A stretch of DNA of 64,000 bases from Ascarosepion bandense (GCA_037127315.1 JBBBDQ010001611.1:558001-622000); one strand, 5' to 3'; shown: positions 41,641 through 52,499, counted from the stretch's first letter. Made by a program: numbers and translations. Notes: generated by a model not told the origin, from the sequence alone.

Positions 41641-43556
41641 AATGAGACGTGTTCTCATTTGTCATTAATTGTTTTCAGTTGCATCATCATCATCATCATC
41701 ATCTCTCTTCAGTGTCGCCTTTTTTCTTGGCACCATTTTGATTTCATATTTAGCATTATTCTGTCTTATCAAAATTGTTTCTGATATGTTGATGGAACTT
41801 GGTTGTACAAGATTTGCCATGAGGGTTTCTTGTTTTTGGCTAATTAACCACCACTTAAAGATGTGCAGGATTTTCCTTTCATTAACCATGACTACTAACA
41901 ATAATGCCAACATCTATTTAAAATCTGAAGCTGTCTGTGAACTGTGCATTTAGGTATATATTTGCCAATGTCTGTGATGGATAGATGGGAACTCAGCCTT
42001 TGAGACTTCACGCGCCCGATTGACTCAGTTGATTAAAAACTTAATTGGGCAATTAAAGTTTATTGCTTTACTCACCCGCAAATATAGAAAAAGTAAATCT
42101 GATTCCTTTTACAACCCAAAATTATGCCATTGAAGATTCACAAGTTACTTAGAATAACCTACAATGACCTTTTTATTGTCCCAGTCAGTGTAAACATTCG
42201 TTTTATTAATGCTTCCAAAATGGAGCCAAAATGTTTCTGTCACAACGCTCACAGATTTTTAGAAACTCATTTGGAAAAACATTACCCTTGACTGGACATC
42301 AATATTTTCTCTCCATTTACAAGAAGTAAAAACGAACATTTGTAAGATAAAAAAAAACCAAAAACATGTACTTCTTGCAACCACACACCCAAACACAAAT
42401 TATATAAGTAAGTAATTTTTTATAGAAAATCGTTGAGAAAATCAGATTTGTTATTTTTAATTGTTTTTTATTGCATCATCATCATCATCGTCATCTCTCT
42501 TCAATGTCGCCTTTTTTTGCTTTGCAGCACTTTGATTTCATATTTAGCATTATTCTCTCTTATCAAAATTGTTTCTGATATGTTGATGGAACTTGGTTGT
42601 ACAAGATTTGCCATGAGGGTTTCTTGTTTTTGGCTAATTAACAACCACTTAAAGACGTGCAAGATTTTCCTTTCATTAACCATGACTACTAACAATAATG
42701 CCAATATCTATTTAACCAACTTTGTTTACAGCAACCAGCATGTGTTGTATATCCTGATCTCTTCTTGCTCTGTTATTGTTGTGGAGTAGTTTTTGCACAT
42801 AATCGTGCTATGTCAGTTGCTAATTGACTTAACGCACCCAAAATGTTAGGAACTTGGTAATCTTTCACTGTAAGCTGACTCCTTAGTATTCAGCTAACTT
42901 CCAACTAATATCAACTGCCAAGTCGTTCTACTGAACTCCTATGAACTCCCCAAGAACTTCTCGAGTTAACTTCCTGTTAACTCTTGTTAATATAGGAGGG
43001 AGAGTCCATTATCTGAGGAATAGGTGTGTTTCACCATAACAGTTATAAACAGAATATCCACAGATTACATTTTGCTCACTCTGCATTGATGCAGCCTTTG
43101 AGATTTAACTCGCCTGATTGACTCAGTCGATTAAAAACTTAATTGGGTGATTAAAGTTTATTACTCACCTGCGGTCAATTAAAAATCTTGTAAATATAGA
43201 AAAAAGAAATTTGATTACTTTTACAACCCAAAAGTATGCCATTGAAGATTCACAAGTTACTTAGAATGACCTACAATGTCCTTTTATTGTTTCAGTCAGT
43301 GTAAATAGTTTAATTAACACTTCCAAAGTGAAGCCAAAATGTCTCTGTCGCAACGCTCACAGATTTTTAGAAACTCATTTGGAAAAATATTATCCTTGAC
43401 TGAGCATGTATATTTTCTGTCCACTTACGAAAAATAGAAATGAAAGAAAAAAAAATTTGCATACTTCTTTCAACCACACATTGAAAAATGAATTTTACAA
43501 GTAATTTTATGATAGAAAATCATTGAGAAAATCAGATTTTTTATTTTTTTATCATC
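41640..43556. repeat. Tandem duplication of ~0.8-kb segment, later split by a solo LTR
   Basis: Block A (41640-41935) recurs at 42455-42718, and block B (41985-42460) recurs at 43092-43556, in the same orientation and order. Block A includes (CAT)n and CTGATATGTTGATGGAACTT. Block B includes GAGCCAAAATGT and TAGAAACTCATTTGGAAAAA. If the 265-bp LTR and its 5-bp duplication are removed, both pairs are spaced about 0.8 kb apart. Short minus-strand frames in both A copies are unrecognised. Confidence 0.85.
42777..43041 (+). mobile_element. Solo LTR, 265 bp, GTTAT target duplication
   Basis: Begins TGTTGTGGAGTAG and ends TTTCACCATAACA. GTTAT flanks it at 42772-42776 and 43042-43046. It aligns in inverse orientation with 59818-60073 over its whole length and shares termini with 28577-28804. 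Confidence 0.85.
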
Positions 43557-43615
43557 TATGAGATGGAGGTTGTAGTCAAACAGAAGAAAGAAACTGTGAA
43601 TTTAGGTACCTCCAC

Positions 43616-43785
43616 TGTTAAATAATCCTTACACAAAAACTTGGGTGGAGTTCAAGAAAATTTTATTAGTCCACGTGCGTATTGCTCACGCTCATTATTC
43701 AAAAGTGTCATTGTCAGCGTTTCCGGTGAAAAACTGTTTCTCTCAGTGAAGAGTGTCTAAGGGAGATAACTTGGTAGAGTTAACA
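43616..43785 (-). repeat. Copia 3' LTR
   Basis: 170 bp, starting TGTTAACTCTACC on the minus strand. It contains AATAAA in the stretch GGACTAATAAAATT and has a small insertion near its outer end relative to the other LTR. The internal purine tract AAGAAAAAAGGAT abuts it (43786-43800), as required for plus-strand priming. Confidence 0.9.
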
Positions 43786-44021
43786 ATCCTTTTTTCTTAT
43801 CTCTTAGATGATCTCTGAAAAAGAGGAAAGGAAAGAGAATTGTATTAAATATCAGTTTCTTTAGGTTCAGCAACAAACCCAAGTATTTTAAATGAAGGGA
43901 CTCCCTTCTTAGTTAAACAGTCAGCTATTTGATTTTTAGTAGGTATCCAAGAGAACTCTGATAGTTCTCTTTTTTCCAGCATTTCTCTTAAGATGGCCAT
44001 CTCGATGCGAAGTCTTTTGTC

Positions 44022-45074
44022 TCATATCTGTGTGGATGAATGTACAGAGTCGTAGAGACAGGAATTGTCTGTTTTGCAGATTATTTTGATGTTTTCTGGT
44101 TCATCCTTCAACTGGAGTAATTCCAATAATAGTTTCCCATAAAATAGGCAAGCTTCCGACGTGTCAACTGTGGCTAGGGTTTCGGCAGCTAGTGTGCTTT
44201 TGACCACTCTTCTAATGCGCTTGGACTGCCAGGTTATGGGCATATATTTGTGGTTATCACCAACCAAAAAGATTATGTAACCTCCTTGGGATCCTCCATC
44301 AGTCAGGTTGGCAAATGAGGCATCACTGTATGAAACAATTCTGAGGTGGTTGAGATTTCTTAAGTCGGGAATGTCTACCTGCGATTTTTCTTTCTTGTCT
44401 TTCTTAACTGCTCTGTTGGCATGTTTTATACATTCTACATTGTTTTGTTTAAGGATGGAACTTAATGCACTGACATCATAGCTAAGATCATGTCTAGTCT
44501 GGGTAGCCAGCCAGTTAAGTTGACCAATAACTTGCCTGATTTCAGTAATTTCTGCTGTGGATATTTTTTCTTTAATGTTTCTGCAATATTCCACTGTAAT
44601 ATATTTTAATTTCATTACATAGTCGTTCTGTCCAAGTTTAATATTTTTACCATTCTGTTTGATCTCTAATCCTATGTACTGAAATTCCACAATTTGTTCA
44701 GATTTAATTGCAAATACTTGACGGATCTTGTCTATAACTCTTCTATGAAAAATTTCTGACCCCGCAAAGCAGAAATCGTCCACATGGGTAGCGATTATAC
44801 CTTGCAGTTTGTTTTCAAAATGCCACGTGAATATAGCCTGATCATATTTGGAAGCTGTTGCTCCTGACTTCATTAGTTCCTCCTTGAGTGTTAGATACCA
44901 GGACCTAGAGGCATCATTCAAGCCAGATACACATTTGGAGAGTTTCCAAATATAGCCCTGGGGAACATTGGCTTCTTTAGGGAGATCCAGATAGACCAGT
45001 CGATCCAACTTCTTGCTTTGTAGAAATGCTGTTTTAATATCCATGGATTTACACACCCAATGGTTGGATGCCAT
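44022..45074 (-). CDS. Copia reverse transcriptase and RNase H, open segment
   Basis: 350-residue open segment of the pol polyprotein. MDIKTAFLQ (11-19) carries the first catalytic Asp of the reverse transcriptase, GLNDASRSWY (51-60) is a copia signature, and HVDD (97-100) is the YVDD box with Tyr replaced by His. RNase H follows, with SYSDASFA (249-256) and a TLAAETLA segment near residue 294-301, the usual ADTTKEAEL-like copia pair, and a TDNS segment near the end. The same frame is open upstream to a stop at 45288-45290, and YKARLIARGFQD-like residues in that stretch belong to the RT N-terminus. The stop near 44022 comes close to the expected end of RNase H. Confidence 0.88.
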   Translation of the reverse strand: MASNHWVCKSMDIKTAFLQSKKLDRLVYLDLPKEANVPQGYIWKLSKCVSGLNDASRSWYLTLKEELMKSGATASKYDQAIFTWHFENKLQGIIATHVDDFCFAGSEIFHRRVIDKIRQVFAIKSEQIVEFQYIGLEIKQNGKNIKLGQNDYVMKLKYITVEYCRNIKEKISTAEITEIRQVIGQLNWLATQTRHDLSYDVSALSSILKQNNVECIKHANRAVKKDKKEKSQVDIPDLRNLNHLRIVSYSDASFANLTDGGSQGGYIIFLVGDNHKYMPITWQSKRIRRVVKSTLAAETLATVDTSEACLFYGKLLLELLQLKDEPENIKIICKTDNSCLYDSVHSSTQI

Positions 45075-45506
45075 TATTGCTAATGCTATGCGTAAACCTT
45101 CTTTGGAGCATGTGGGAGAATCGTTTCTTAGGTTTTCAGCATCCTTATCCTGAAAGCCTCTGGCAATGAGTCTGGCCTTGTATGTTGGTTTGTCATCAGA
45201 ATTTTTGTTTGTGTAAATCCATCTGGTGGAGATTTTTGGTTGACCTTGATCTGGTACTTGAATATAAACTTTATTTTTAACCCAGTTCTAGAGTTCCGTT
45301 TTCCTTGCTTCCTCTAGTTCCAGGTTATCATTGTCAGAGGTGATCATTACTTTTTCTTCGTCGCAAGAATTATGCTCCTCTTCATTTTCTTCAGCCTCGC
45401 TGGTTTGCCATTCAGATATCCCATGTTCAAAGTCCAGCCAAAAAGGTTAACCCTGTTCCATGACTACATTCATCAAATGTTTATTTTTGCCAGTGGCTTT
45501 ACCTAC
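45075..45506 (-). pseudogene. Copia integrase-RT linker with stops
   Basis: Joins the integrase and reverse transcriptase frames, which are in register. In-frame stops at 45507-45509, 45447-45449 and 45288-45290 break the polyprotein. The acidic linker and the RT N-terminus are readable between the stops. Confidence 0.75.
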
Positions 45507-46910
45507 TTAATTTCCTCCAGTCTGATTCTGTGTCATTGGCTTGCGTTTAATGACTTGTCCAGGTTTAGGAAGCTGAACTTTCCTGGTGCTAGTGTCCTGC
45601 TTACTGGTTATATTTTGAGTTACTACAGTGTGACGCTGCTCGGTATGGTTGTCTGGGGCTTCCAAATCTTCTTCGAAAATATTCTTTTTGAGGTTTGGCA
45701 TCCTTGGAGTTTCTTCAGACCTTTCTTGTAGGATGCTCGATTCCTTGTTGCTGTCCTCATTGTGACTCTGATAGGTTTCAGGGTAGGAAACCAAATGAGA
45801 TGGATGTACTCTTACATAGGTGCCGCCATGTTTAACAAGCACCTCTTTGTTCTCCCATCCTATGACGGTACCAGGCCCAAGCCATCTATCACACAAATTC
45901 CTTTTGTAGAGAACAGCGTCTCCATTTTTATATGATTGAGTAATACATGTTCTAACTTGGTGGCGAAGTGCACATCTTAATTTCTCTGAGGATTCACTCG
46001 CTATGAAGTGTTTCCTGGCAGCATGCATGGCATTGAGGTTATTTGCAACAATTTCACTGGTTGAAACACCTTCTAGCGCAGGGAGTTTGTCATTTAGAAA
46101 ACCAGGTAGGTTGGGATTTCTGCCAAAAACGAGTTGATTGGGACTATATCCATGGACACTTTGAAGCGTATTTTTGGCACTTATTGCCCATGCGAAGGCC
46201 ACCTCAAAACTGCAATTTGTTTCTTCTATGGTTTTCTTTACCATTTCTACTAATATCTCATTATGTCTCTCATTTAGCCCATTACTCCATGGGCTTTCAG
46301 CAGCAGTGGTACAAATCACAACGTTCAGATTTTGTGCCATATCCCTAAATGACTGGTCATTGAACTCTCTGCCATTGTCAGTAAGAATAAATACAGTTGT
46401 ACCAAAATACGCAATCCAGTTCTTAAAGATAGCACTGGTAATATCAGAGCTTTCCTTACTCTGAATTTTAACTCCAACACTGTATCTGGTACCATGGTCA
46501 ATAAGGTACAGTACCTTGTTTCCATTAATTTCTTTAATGTCCATGGCAATGTTTTCATTAAAATATGTTCCCAGTGAAAACCCAACGATGGGTTTGGGTT
46601 CGACCCTTTTATATCTCATGCAGATTTCACAAGAATTGGGAGTTTCCTTAAGGATTTTAATGAATTCAGGATCTTTCATTCCGGCATTCCTGACTAGGTC
46701 ACATAGCTTTTTACTGCTAGGGTGACTGAATTGCCTATGAAGTTTAGTAGCAATTTTTATCTTTTCTTGTGTATTTTTGTTTAAAATTTCTTTAGTAAAC
46801 AAAATTTGTTTGAACTTACCCTGGTCTGGTGGAGGTCTTGTTATGGGAATATGGTAGTGACCTGATGAAGTGCATTGCAGTGGGATTTTTTTTATTAAAC
46901 ATGGTGACAC
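45507..46910 (-). CDS. Copia integrase, open segment
   Basis: 467-residue open segment. The zinc-binding HHCC domain has His58, His63, Cys94 and Cys97. The catalytic core has Asp124 (AMDIKE), Asp178 (LTDNGREF) and Glu214 (GLNERHNE), spaced DX53DX35E. The C-terminal part has a KNGDAVLYKR and VLVKHGGTYVRVHPSHLV segment, typical of copia integrases. The enzyme joins the cDNA to host DNA. All catalytic residues are present, and the domain is the best-preserved part of the element. It is frame-shifted relative to the protease segment, which overlaps at 46816-46910. Confidence 0.9.
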   Translation of the reverse strand: MSPCLIKKIPLQCTSSGHYHIPITRPPPDQGKFKQILFTKEILNKNTQEKIKIATKLHRQFSHPSSKKLCDLVRNAGMKDPEFIKILKETPNSCEICMRYKRVEPKPIVGFSLGTYFNENIAMDIKEINGNKVLYLIDHGTRYSVGVKIQSKESSDITSAIFKNWIAYFGTTVFILTDNGREFNDQSFRDMAQNLNVVICTTAAESPWSNGLNERHNEILVEMVKKTIEETNCSFEVAFAWAISAKNTLQSVHGYSPNQLVFGRNPNLPGFLNDKLPALEGVSTSEIVANNLNAMHAARKHFIASESSEKLRCALRHQVRTCITQSYKNGDAVLYKRNLCDRWLGPGTVIGWENKEVLVKHGGTYVRVHPSHLVSYPETYQSHNEDSNKESSILQERSEETPRMPNLKKNIFEEDLEAPDNHTEQRHTVVTQNITSKQDTSTRKVQLPKPGQVIKRKPMTQNQTGGN

Positions 46911-47211
46911 TGTTGTTCTGAAAATACAGACATGTGTTGGCTCTTTTCATTGACTTTTTGCTTAGTAAGAGCGGTATGTCAGTGTCGATACTGACTTCAA
47001 TGCCACCAAGGACACATGGTAGAGTTGCTGTGTGGGTGGATTTAATTATGTTTCCGTCCCTGAACTTATATGTCTTTGTTCCACCTCGAACTTTTATTTT
47101 TTGTTTTTGTTTTTCTGGTAGGGTTTCCAGAAAACACTCGTACCATTTTTTTCCACAAAATGTTCCAGATGCACCACTGTCCAATTTGGCGGAGCCGAGT
47201 GTCTCTCCCAA
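46816..47211 (-). pseudogene. Copia aspartic protease segment
   Basis: 131-residue frame with LDSGASGTFC near its start. The D-S-G-A motif is the retropepsin active site that cleaves the polyprotein. It is out of frame with both gag (upstream) and integrase (downstream) in the sequence as given. Confidence 0.82.
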
Positions 47212-47239
47212 AAATGTGTTGGCACCACCATATTGATTT

Positions 47240-48116
47240 GTTCGTTCATTAAGACAAGGTTGGACACGAGTAAATGGCCTCCTTTTTCACTGTCGTCATT
47301 TTCAGCATAGGGACACTCGCGGATCCAGTGGTATTTACAACCACATTGAAAACATTTATTGTTGTCATCGCTTTCAAATTTACGGTCGTAATTTCTTTTG
47401 GTGTAGCGTGTTGAGTTTTTGTTGCGGCCCCGTCTGTCAGTACCTCAACTATTGAAAGTAGGATTTTTCATTACCGCAGTCGCAGCCATGACGACTGCTG
47501 TAGTAGCTCTCCTCAGTTTCGTTGTTGTCGTCCGTGGTGAAAATAAAGTCAGATTCAGTCTTTAACATGACCAGAGGAGTTTTTGATGTCGGAGATTGTG
47601 CTTGGTAGTCATTTAAGATTTTTTTTAATTGCCTTGAAATTTCCCCAAGGGTAAGTTCACGAACGGTAGCTTTTATTAGCCATTCATTTTCCAGGGTAAG
47701 GTTTGCACTTTTCAGTGCTCTGTATGCGAGGACCGGCTCAGGAAGAATTATTCCGTGTTCCTTGAGTTTGGCAATGTGTCATTCAAATTCAATTAAAAAA
47801 TTGTCTATCGACATGCTGTTTTGTCTTCTGTGACTTTCGAATGCTTCATACGCCTTAAACGCTGCCTGGTTGGCGTCTTCTAAGAAGGAGTATCCAGTTT
47901 TTTGTAAATCTTGTCCATACCATCTTCAGTGTCGAGTGTGTGAATGTCTAACTCCAATAATGCCTCCCTGGCTTTTTCTTCCGAGACTAGTAGTACAACG
48001 GGAGCCCGTTTTCGTGCCTCTAAACTTGTGGCAAGTTCCCATATCTGCATTTCCTTTTTCCAGGAATTATATTTGTCTGTGTTTAGCGTCAGTGGGGCAA
48101 TATACCTAGAAGCCAT
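47240..48116 (-). pseudogene. Copia gag, frameshifted, with CCHC zinc knuckle
   Basis: Begins MASRYIAPLTLNTDKYNSWK at 48116, shortly after the primer site. The WK and following residues match the N-terminal UBN2-like capsid pattern of copia gag. The first frame stops at 47880, and the reading continues in other frames (TLGEISRQLKKIL near 47640). The zinc knuckle near 47312-47354 reads CFQCGCKYHWIREC, an exact CX2CX4HX4C. Gag packages the RNA. Confidence 0.8.
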
Positions 48117-48132
48117 TCTTTTTATCTTTACG

Positions 48133-48144
48133 CTCTGCTACCAA
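48133..48144 (-). promoter_or_regulatory. Copia primer-binding site, initiator tRNA-Met
   Basis: TGGTAGCAGAGC on the minus strand, seven bases inside the 5' LTR. It is complementary, except for the last base, to the 3' end of eukaryotic initiator tRNA-Met (CTCTGCTACCA), the usual primer of Ty1-type elements. Confidence 0.8.
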
Positions 48145-48151
48145 TTTTAAA

Positions 48152-48312
48152 TGTTCCTTACACAGACAACTTGGGTGGAGTTAAAGACAATTTTATTAGT
48201 CCACGTGCGTATCGCTCGTGCTCATTCAAAAGTGTCGTTGTCAGCGTTTCCGGTGAAAAACTGTTTCTCTCAGTGAAGAGTGTCTAAGGGAGATAACTTG
48301 GTAGAGTTAACA
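48152..48312 (-). repeat. Copia 5' LTR
   Basis: 161 bp, TGTTAAC...GGAACA on the minus strand. It matches the 3' LTR except for scattered substitutions and two small indels. Confidence 0.9.
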
Positions 48313-48317
48313 TCCAC

Positions 48318-48565
48318 ATTGCAATAAAAAAAAATCAGCATTTCATGATGTTAAAAGGGCTCACATTTAATAAAAACAAAGTTTTATCAAAATGTTTATG
48401 TTGTTATTAAGAGGAAAGATCAAATTTTGTTGTTATTATTTGGAAAAATTTTTAAAACCTTTCTAACACGTTTGAAATTTAAATTAAAATTTCATTTTCT
48501 GTCTTTCATCAGCAATTCACTCTATGTTTACATAAGGCAACTATTAAGAAAATGAAGTCAGTCGA
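48318..48565. other. AT-rich stretch, no gene seen
   Basis: Nothing recognised. Confidence 0.4.
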
Positions 48566-48589
48566 GTAAAATGATTTTTGGGTGAGTAC

Positions 48590-48722
48590 AGATGGATGAT
48601 GGAATGAGGGTTGCATGTTGTAACAGGAGAAGGCATGCTAAGAGCCACCAAGGATAGGGAGATGTGTAAAGCCATGATCGCCTACGTCCTGAAAGGACAG
48701 GGCACATAGAAGAAGAAAAAGA
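48590..48722 (+). pseudogene. RTE-like LINE 3' fragment
   Basis: Shares AGAGCCACCA, GAAAGGACA and GGGCACATAGAAG words in order with 4330-4437, so it is the last ~130 bp of that family followed by an A-rich end. Confidence 0.65.
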
Positions 48723-48724
48723 AG

Positions 48725-49400
48725 AAATTTTCTCTCGCTCTCAACTGCTGGTCGAGTGATTTCTTTTTTAAATCTCAAAGGCTGTGTATATGTATACAAA
48801 CACACACACACATTTAGGCGATCTGCATGTTGAATTTGCTTTTCCTAAACAATGAAAAAAAAAAGGTACTATTATATAATCACAATGTGGGATGTGATTT
48901 GCTAATGAAAGTGATGTAAACAAAAGCAAAAGGAAACTGAATGAGATCAGTGCCAGCCACAGTAAGCTGGCTGGTGACTAAAGGGACAAGCAATCTTTGA
49001 GTACACCTTTTCTAGTCTTCTCTCTCATATAAGGGTAAGCAATGTTATCCCAAATGGAGCTGCTTAGTCTTCTAGTAAAATATTGAACTCCTCCGTCCCA
49101 GGGTCAAAGAGAGAGATCGACTTTTATCTCCAGGCCGCCTATGTGCAAGGTGTTGGAATTACAACTCCCCATTGACGTAAGGCTTTGAGATGTTTAGAAA
49201 GGTTGCACATAGGGCCCCATATGTCAGTTTATTCATAGTGAAATGGTGTTGTATGTGGATGGTTACACTCCTCTTTTGGCATAGGAATTCAATTTCCAGT
49301 GGTACAAAGAATTGTTACAACTAGAAAATTCTTTAGCTGTAGTAGATGATAACAATGCCATCCATATCTTCTGGTGCTCCTCAACACCTATTGCCACCTT
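48725..49400. other. No gene seen
   Basis: Nothing recognised, apart from a short (CA)n at 48801-48812. Confidence 0.35.
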
Positions 49401-49401
49401 C

Positions 49402-50034
49402 CGGTCCTGGACATGATGGTAAACTGTATCTGGCAGCAAGGCCTCTGATTGGAAGATTGTGAGGGACATGGAACCACCTCTTAATTGCTGTTGTTTTCAG
49501 GTACCCCCTGACCTGGAGTGGTAGCACCTATTAGGGTCCAGATATGGGCAAAAAGTTAACCCCCAAAACTGGTGTCAAAATGCTATGAAAGTATAAAAGT
49601 ACACTTTTATAGAAATATATACATAAAAATAAACATTTATAGAAAAATATACATTTTTGAAGGAAAAATATTAACAACAATAAATTTTTAAAAAAATTAT
49701 TACCATAACACATTTTTGACAGAAAAAAAAATATTCTCAGTAAACCATTTTTGAATAGAAAACTAGAAGACATTTTCAGTTTTCTAAAATAAAAAAGAAT
49801 AAAAACAAAAAATTTTCATTAAAATCTGACTAATTCAACCTTCTCACTGTAATCAAACATTTTAAAAAATTCCTTAAAGCCCCACCTTTTCGGCAAGACA
49901 TTTTTTAAGGAAATATATTACCAACAAGACATTTTTTAAAGAATCGAACATTAAAAAAAATACCTTAAAACCCCAACTTTTTCTCATTAAATAACTCACA
50001 GAGGTTGATATACCATTAAACAAAACTCAAACTA
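49402..50034 (-). repeat. Dispersed repeat R1, copy d
   Basis: Minus-strand R1. It is the longest copy, with extra internal units near 49895-49945. Confidence 0.75.
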
Positions 50035-50039
50035 TTGCC

Positions 50040-50625
50040 ACCTTCATGACCATTAGATTTTTTAATCTCTTTTACCCAGTCCACTAGAGAGGTTGACAAA
50101 CCCTAACTCACTGAGGGTTCAAGACCCATTGGCTACCCTCTCCAGGTTCTACTAACCTGCCATACATGTTGTCCAGAATGTGTCTGCTATTGCATGCTAA
50201 CAAATTTGAGGAATTACTGGTGAGAGTTGTGCCACATGGGAACCAATAGTCAACAAGCTGTCCTATAGGTCCCTCTATGAAAATGGCACTTAGGTAATTA
50301 CTTAGGTAATTTCTTTTTATGGGGTCCCTCAAACAGATTTCTTTTTAATCATACTGAACTGATGTAGAGAGATTATCTTGTATAGCAAAGCAGATTTTGA
50401 GACGGGAACAAACAATCACTCTAATGAGCTTCTGATACTTGATAGAAAATTACTGAAAAAATTGTCAGCAGCAAACACTGGCTACTTGTATAAGTTAAGC
50501 CAGTTTAGATCTCAGTATAGTGTGTGTGTGTCTTCTAAGCAGGAAAGTAATTGTAGACTCTCTCACGCTGTATAAATTTGAATCACGAGTATGTGATATG
50601 TGGTAAGGATGAATGGTATTGTCTG
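50040..50625. other. No gene seen
   Basis: Short frames only, with no family motif. Confidence 0.35.
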
Positions 50626-50631
50626 TTTATA

Positions 50632-51180
50632 ACGGGTCGGCAACCTTTTGGAGAGTGAGGGCCAAAAAGCTATGTAGAGTCATGGAGGAGGGCCAAATAG
50701 CTATGGCTCCAGTGTCATAGAGAAGAACCATGTTATTGAATATGTGAATAAATTTTGTATGAGTTTAAAGAAAGCAAGGATTCAATATAATTTAATATCT
50801 GACGGGAATTTTGTTGAAATATATTACATCTTAAAAATAAATGTTTCATAAATCAGTAAAATATTCCATTAAAATCAGTTGAAAACACTATTTTATATTC
50901 ATTTAATAGTGCCTGCTCATGAAAGCAATTTCACAGAAAAAGTGAAAATGAGGTTGTACGCTAATTTTGGCGATCCCTACAAATAAAAAACTAAAAGTAA
51001 AACACATTCTCCAGGTAAAAAGAAATACATTTTTTAATTTCAATGCAATATATTCAGACTATCACCTGTCATTTTGGTTTGGTTTACCTATATTTATATC
51101 GTGTCCAGAGGAAGGTAGTGGTCCGGACAAGATTCACTTGATGTGGCCTGCTGGCTGGGGGTTGCCAACTGCTGGTTTGT
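50632..51180. mobile_element. Possible hAT-type MITE
   Basis: Left end CGGGTCGGCAACCTTTTGG and right end GGGGGTTGCCAACTGCTG form imperfect terminal inverted repeats resembling the GGGTCGGCAACC ends of many hAT non-autonomous elements. The interior next to the ends is GC-richer (GGGCCAAA on the left, GTGGCCTGCTGG on the right). I did not find a clear 8-bp target duplication. Confidence 0.5.
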
Positions 51181-51184
51181 AACA

Positions 51185-51940
51185 TTATAATCTGGTTTGT
51201 ACATAAGTAACCATTTTTGTTGCCATCTTGTTGTTTTCAAGAAATTTTTCTTTGTGGATTAGCAAAAATGTTCTGGTAACAACAGAAAGAAGGAATTTAT
51301 TTGAATAAAGCTTGTAATGGTCAAAATTCTTAATTAAGGATAAATTTATTTGCTATAAAAGAATTATTAATTGACAAATTACTTTTCTTATTTCATGAAC
51401 CAAAAACAAAAAAATAACGATTTTTGAAGAAAATATATATAGTAATTTTAAAAGAATTTATAAAAAAAATACTGCATGACCCACATAGATTTTTATCTAT
51501 TCCTCAAACTTTGAATAGCCTTTATATTTTCACTTTTATACAATTTGGTTTTTTGCAAAAAGAAAATCTTAGCAACCTCAGTGTATTATTCTTGATGCAA
51601 CATGACTCAAATATATCTTGATGTGTCAGAAAAAATATATTGCTATTATCATAAATTTTCTTACAGGTAATGTCACCTTTAAATACCATCTATTTTATTT
51701 ATTCATATAATATCAGTACTAATGTTCAGTAACCACCATACCATTCTACCATCATTGTTTCTAGTCAGTGAATTATAACCAACATTATTGTTATTATTAC
51801 TGTCATGACTATATTATGCAATGAAATTGTGGTCATCTCTGATTAATGGCATCCATTTGCTTGCCATACCACTGTCTGCATAGACATAATTTAACATCAG
51901 TTAGGCATTTTATCATTATTATTATTATTATAATGTTGTT
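51185..51940. other. AT-rich stretch, no gene seen
   Basis: Nothing recognised. (ATT)n near 51910-51932. Confidence 0.4.
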
Positions 51941-51954
51941 TGACTGGTATGCCG

Positions 51955-52497
51955 AGTTCGAATTCCACTTGAATTCCTTGCATTCACTTACGCACAAATA
52001 CCCTTGGGAAAGGTATTAATCTGCCTCTCCCCTCCAGTTATGGGTTAAATAACAAAACAGATTGGGTTCTATAGCCTTCAATGGCAACCAGTCTACCACA
52101 GAAAGTAATGGCAACCTACTGCGGGATAACCTTCTGCCCAGTCAGTCATGTCTTTTTCGAGACATGATCGCCCAAGCGGGTATCATGTATGACACTTAAG
52201 TGACTGACTGAATATAATAGTTGAAAACATGATCAAGGCTTCTACTGGGCATAAAGTGGGGGATTATTTATAGTGTTATGAAGTAATAAACTGATCCCCC
52301 ACTAATTACTACTAAATAATATAATACATCTCTTCCCCTTCTAGCTATGAGTCAAATAACAGGACAGATTGGGTTCTATAGCCTTGGCTGGCAACCGGTC
52401 TACCACAGAAAGCAATGGCAACCTACTACTGGATAATCTTTCAAGACATGATCACCCAAGCGTGTATCACGTATGGCATTTAACTGACTGACTGACT
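51955..52497 (+). mobile_element. Composite SINE-A dimer, second copy
   Basis: Unit 1 51955-52210 begins in the B box (GAGTTCGAATTCC). The linker at 52210-52320 has the hairpin AGTGGGGGAT / ATCCCCCACT. Unit 2 52320-52497 has an internal deletion of the first hairpin strand. It matches 22435-23000 unit by unit and through the linker. Confidence 0.82.
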
Positions 52498-52499
52498 GG

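Larger units (their letters stand above)
43616..48312 (-). mobile_element. Ty1/copia LTR retrotransposon, structurally complete
   Basis: 4.7-kb element bounded by TG...CA LTRs (43616-43785 and 48152-48312) and the target duplication TCCAC (43611-43615 and 48313-48317). On the minus strand the order is 5' LTR, tRNA primer site, gag with CCHC knuckle, DSGA protease, integrase, reverse transcriptase, RNase H, purine tract, 3' LTR. Integrase before reverse transcriptase defines Ty1/copia. Short LTRs and overall size recall the GalEa group known from marine animals, which I suggest but cannot prove. The coding region has frameshifts and at least three in-frame stops, so it is probably inactive. 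The LTRs differ by about eight substitutions plus small indels by eye, which indicates a fairly old insertion. Confidence 0.92.

Noticed and set aside
41494..42789. Plus-strand open frames in the duplicated region (93-118 residues)
   Set aside because: They run through (CAT)n and T-rich DNA, are duplicated with the repeat and show no known motif. Two minus-strand frames in the same blocks are equally unrecognised.
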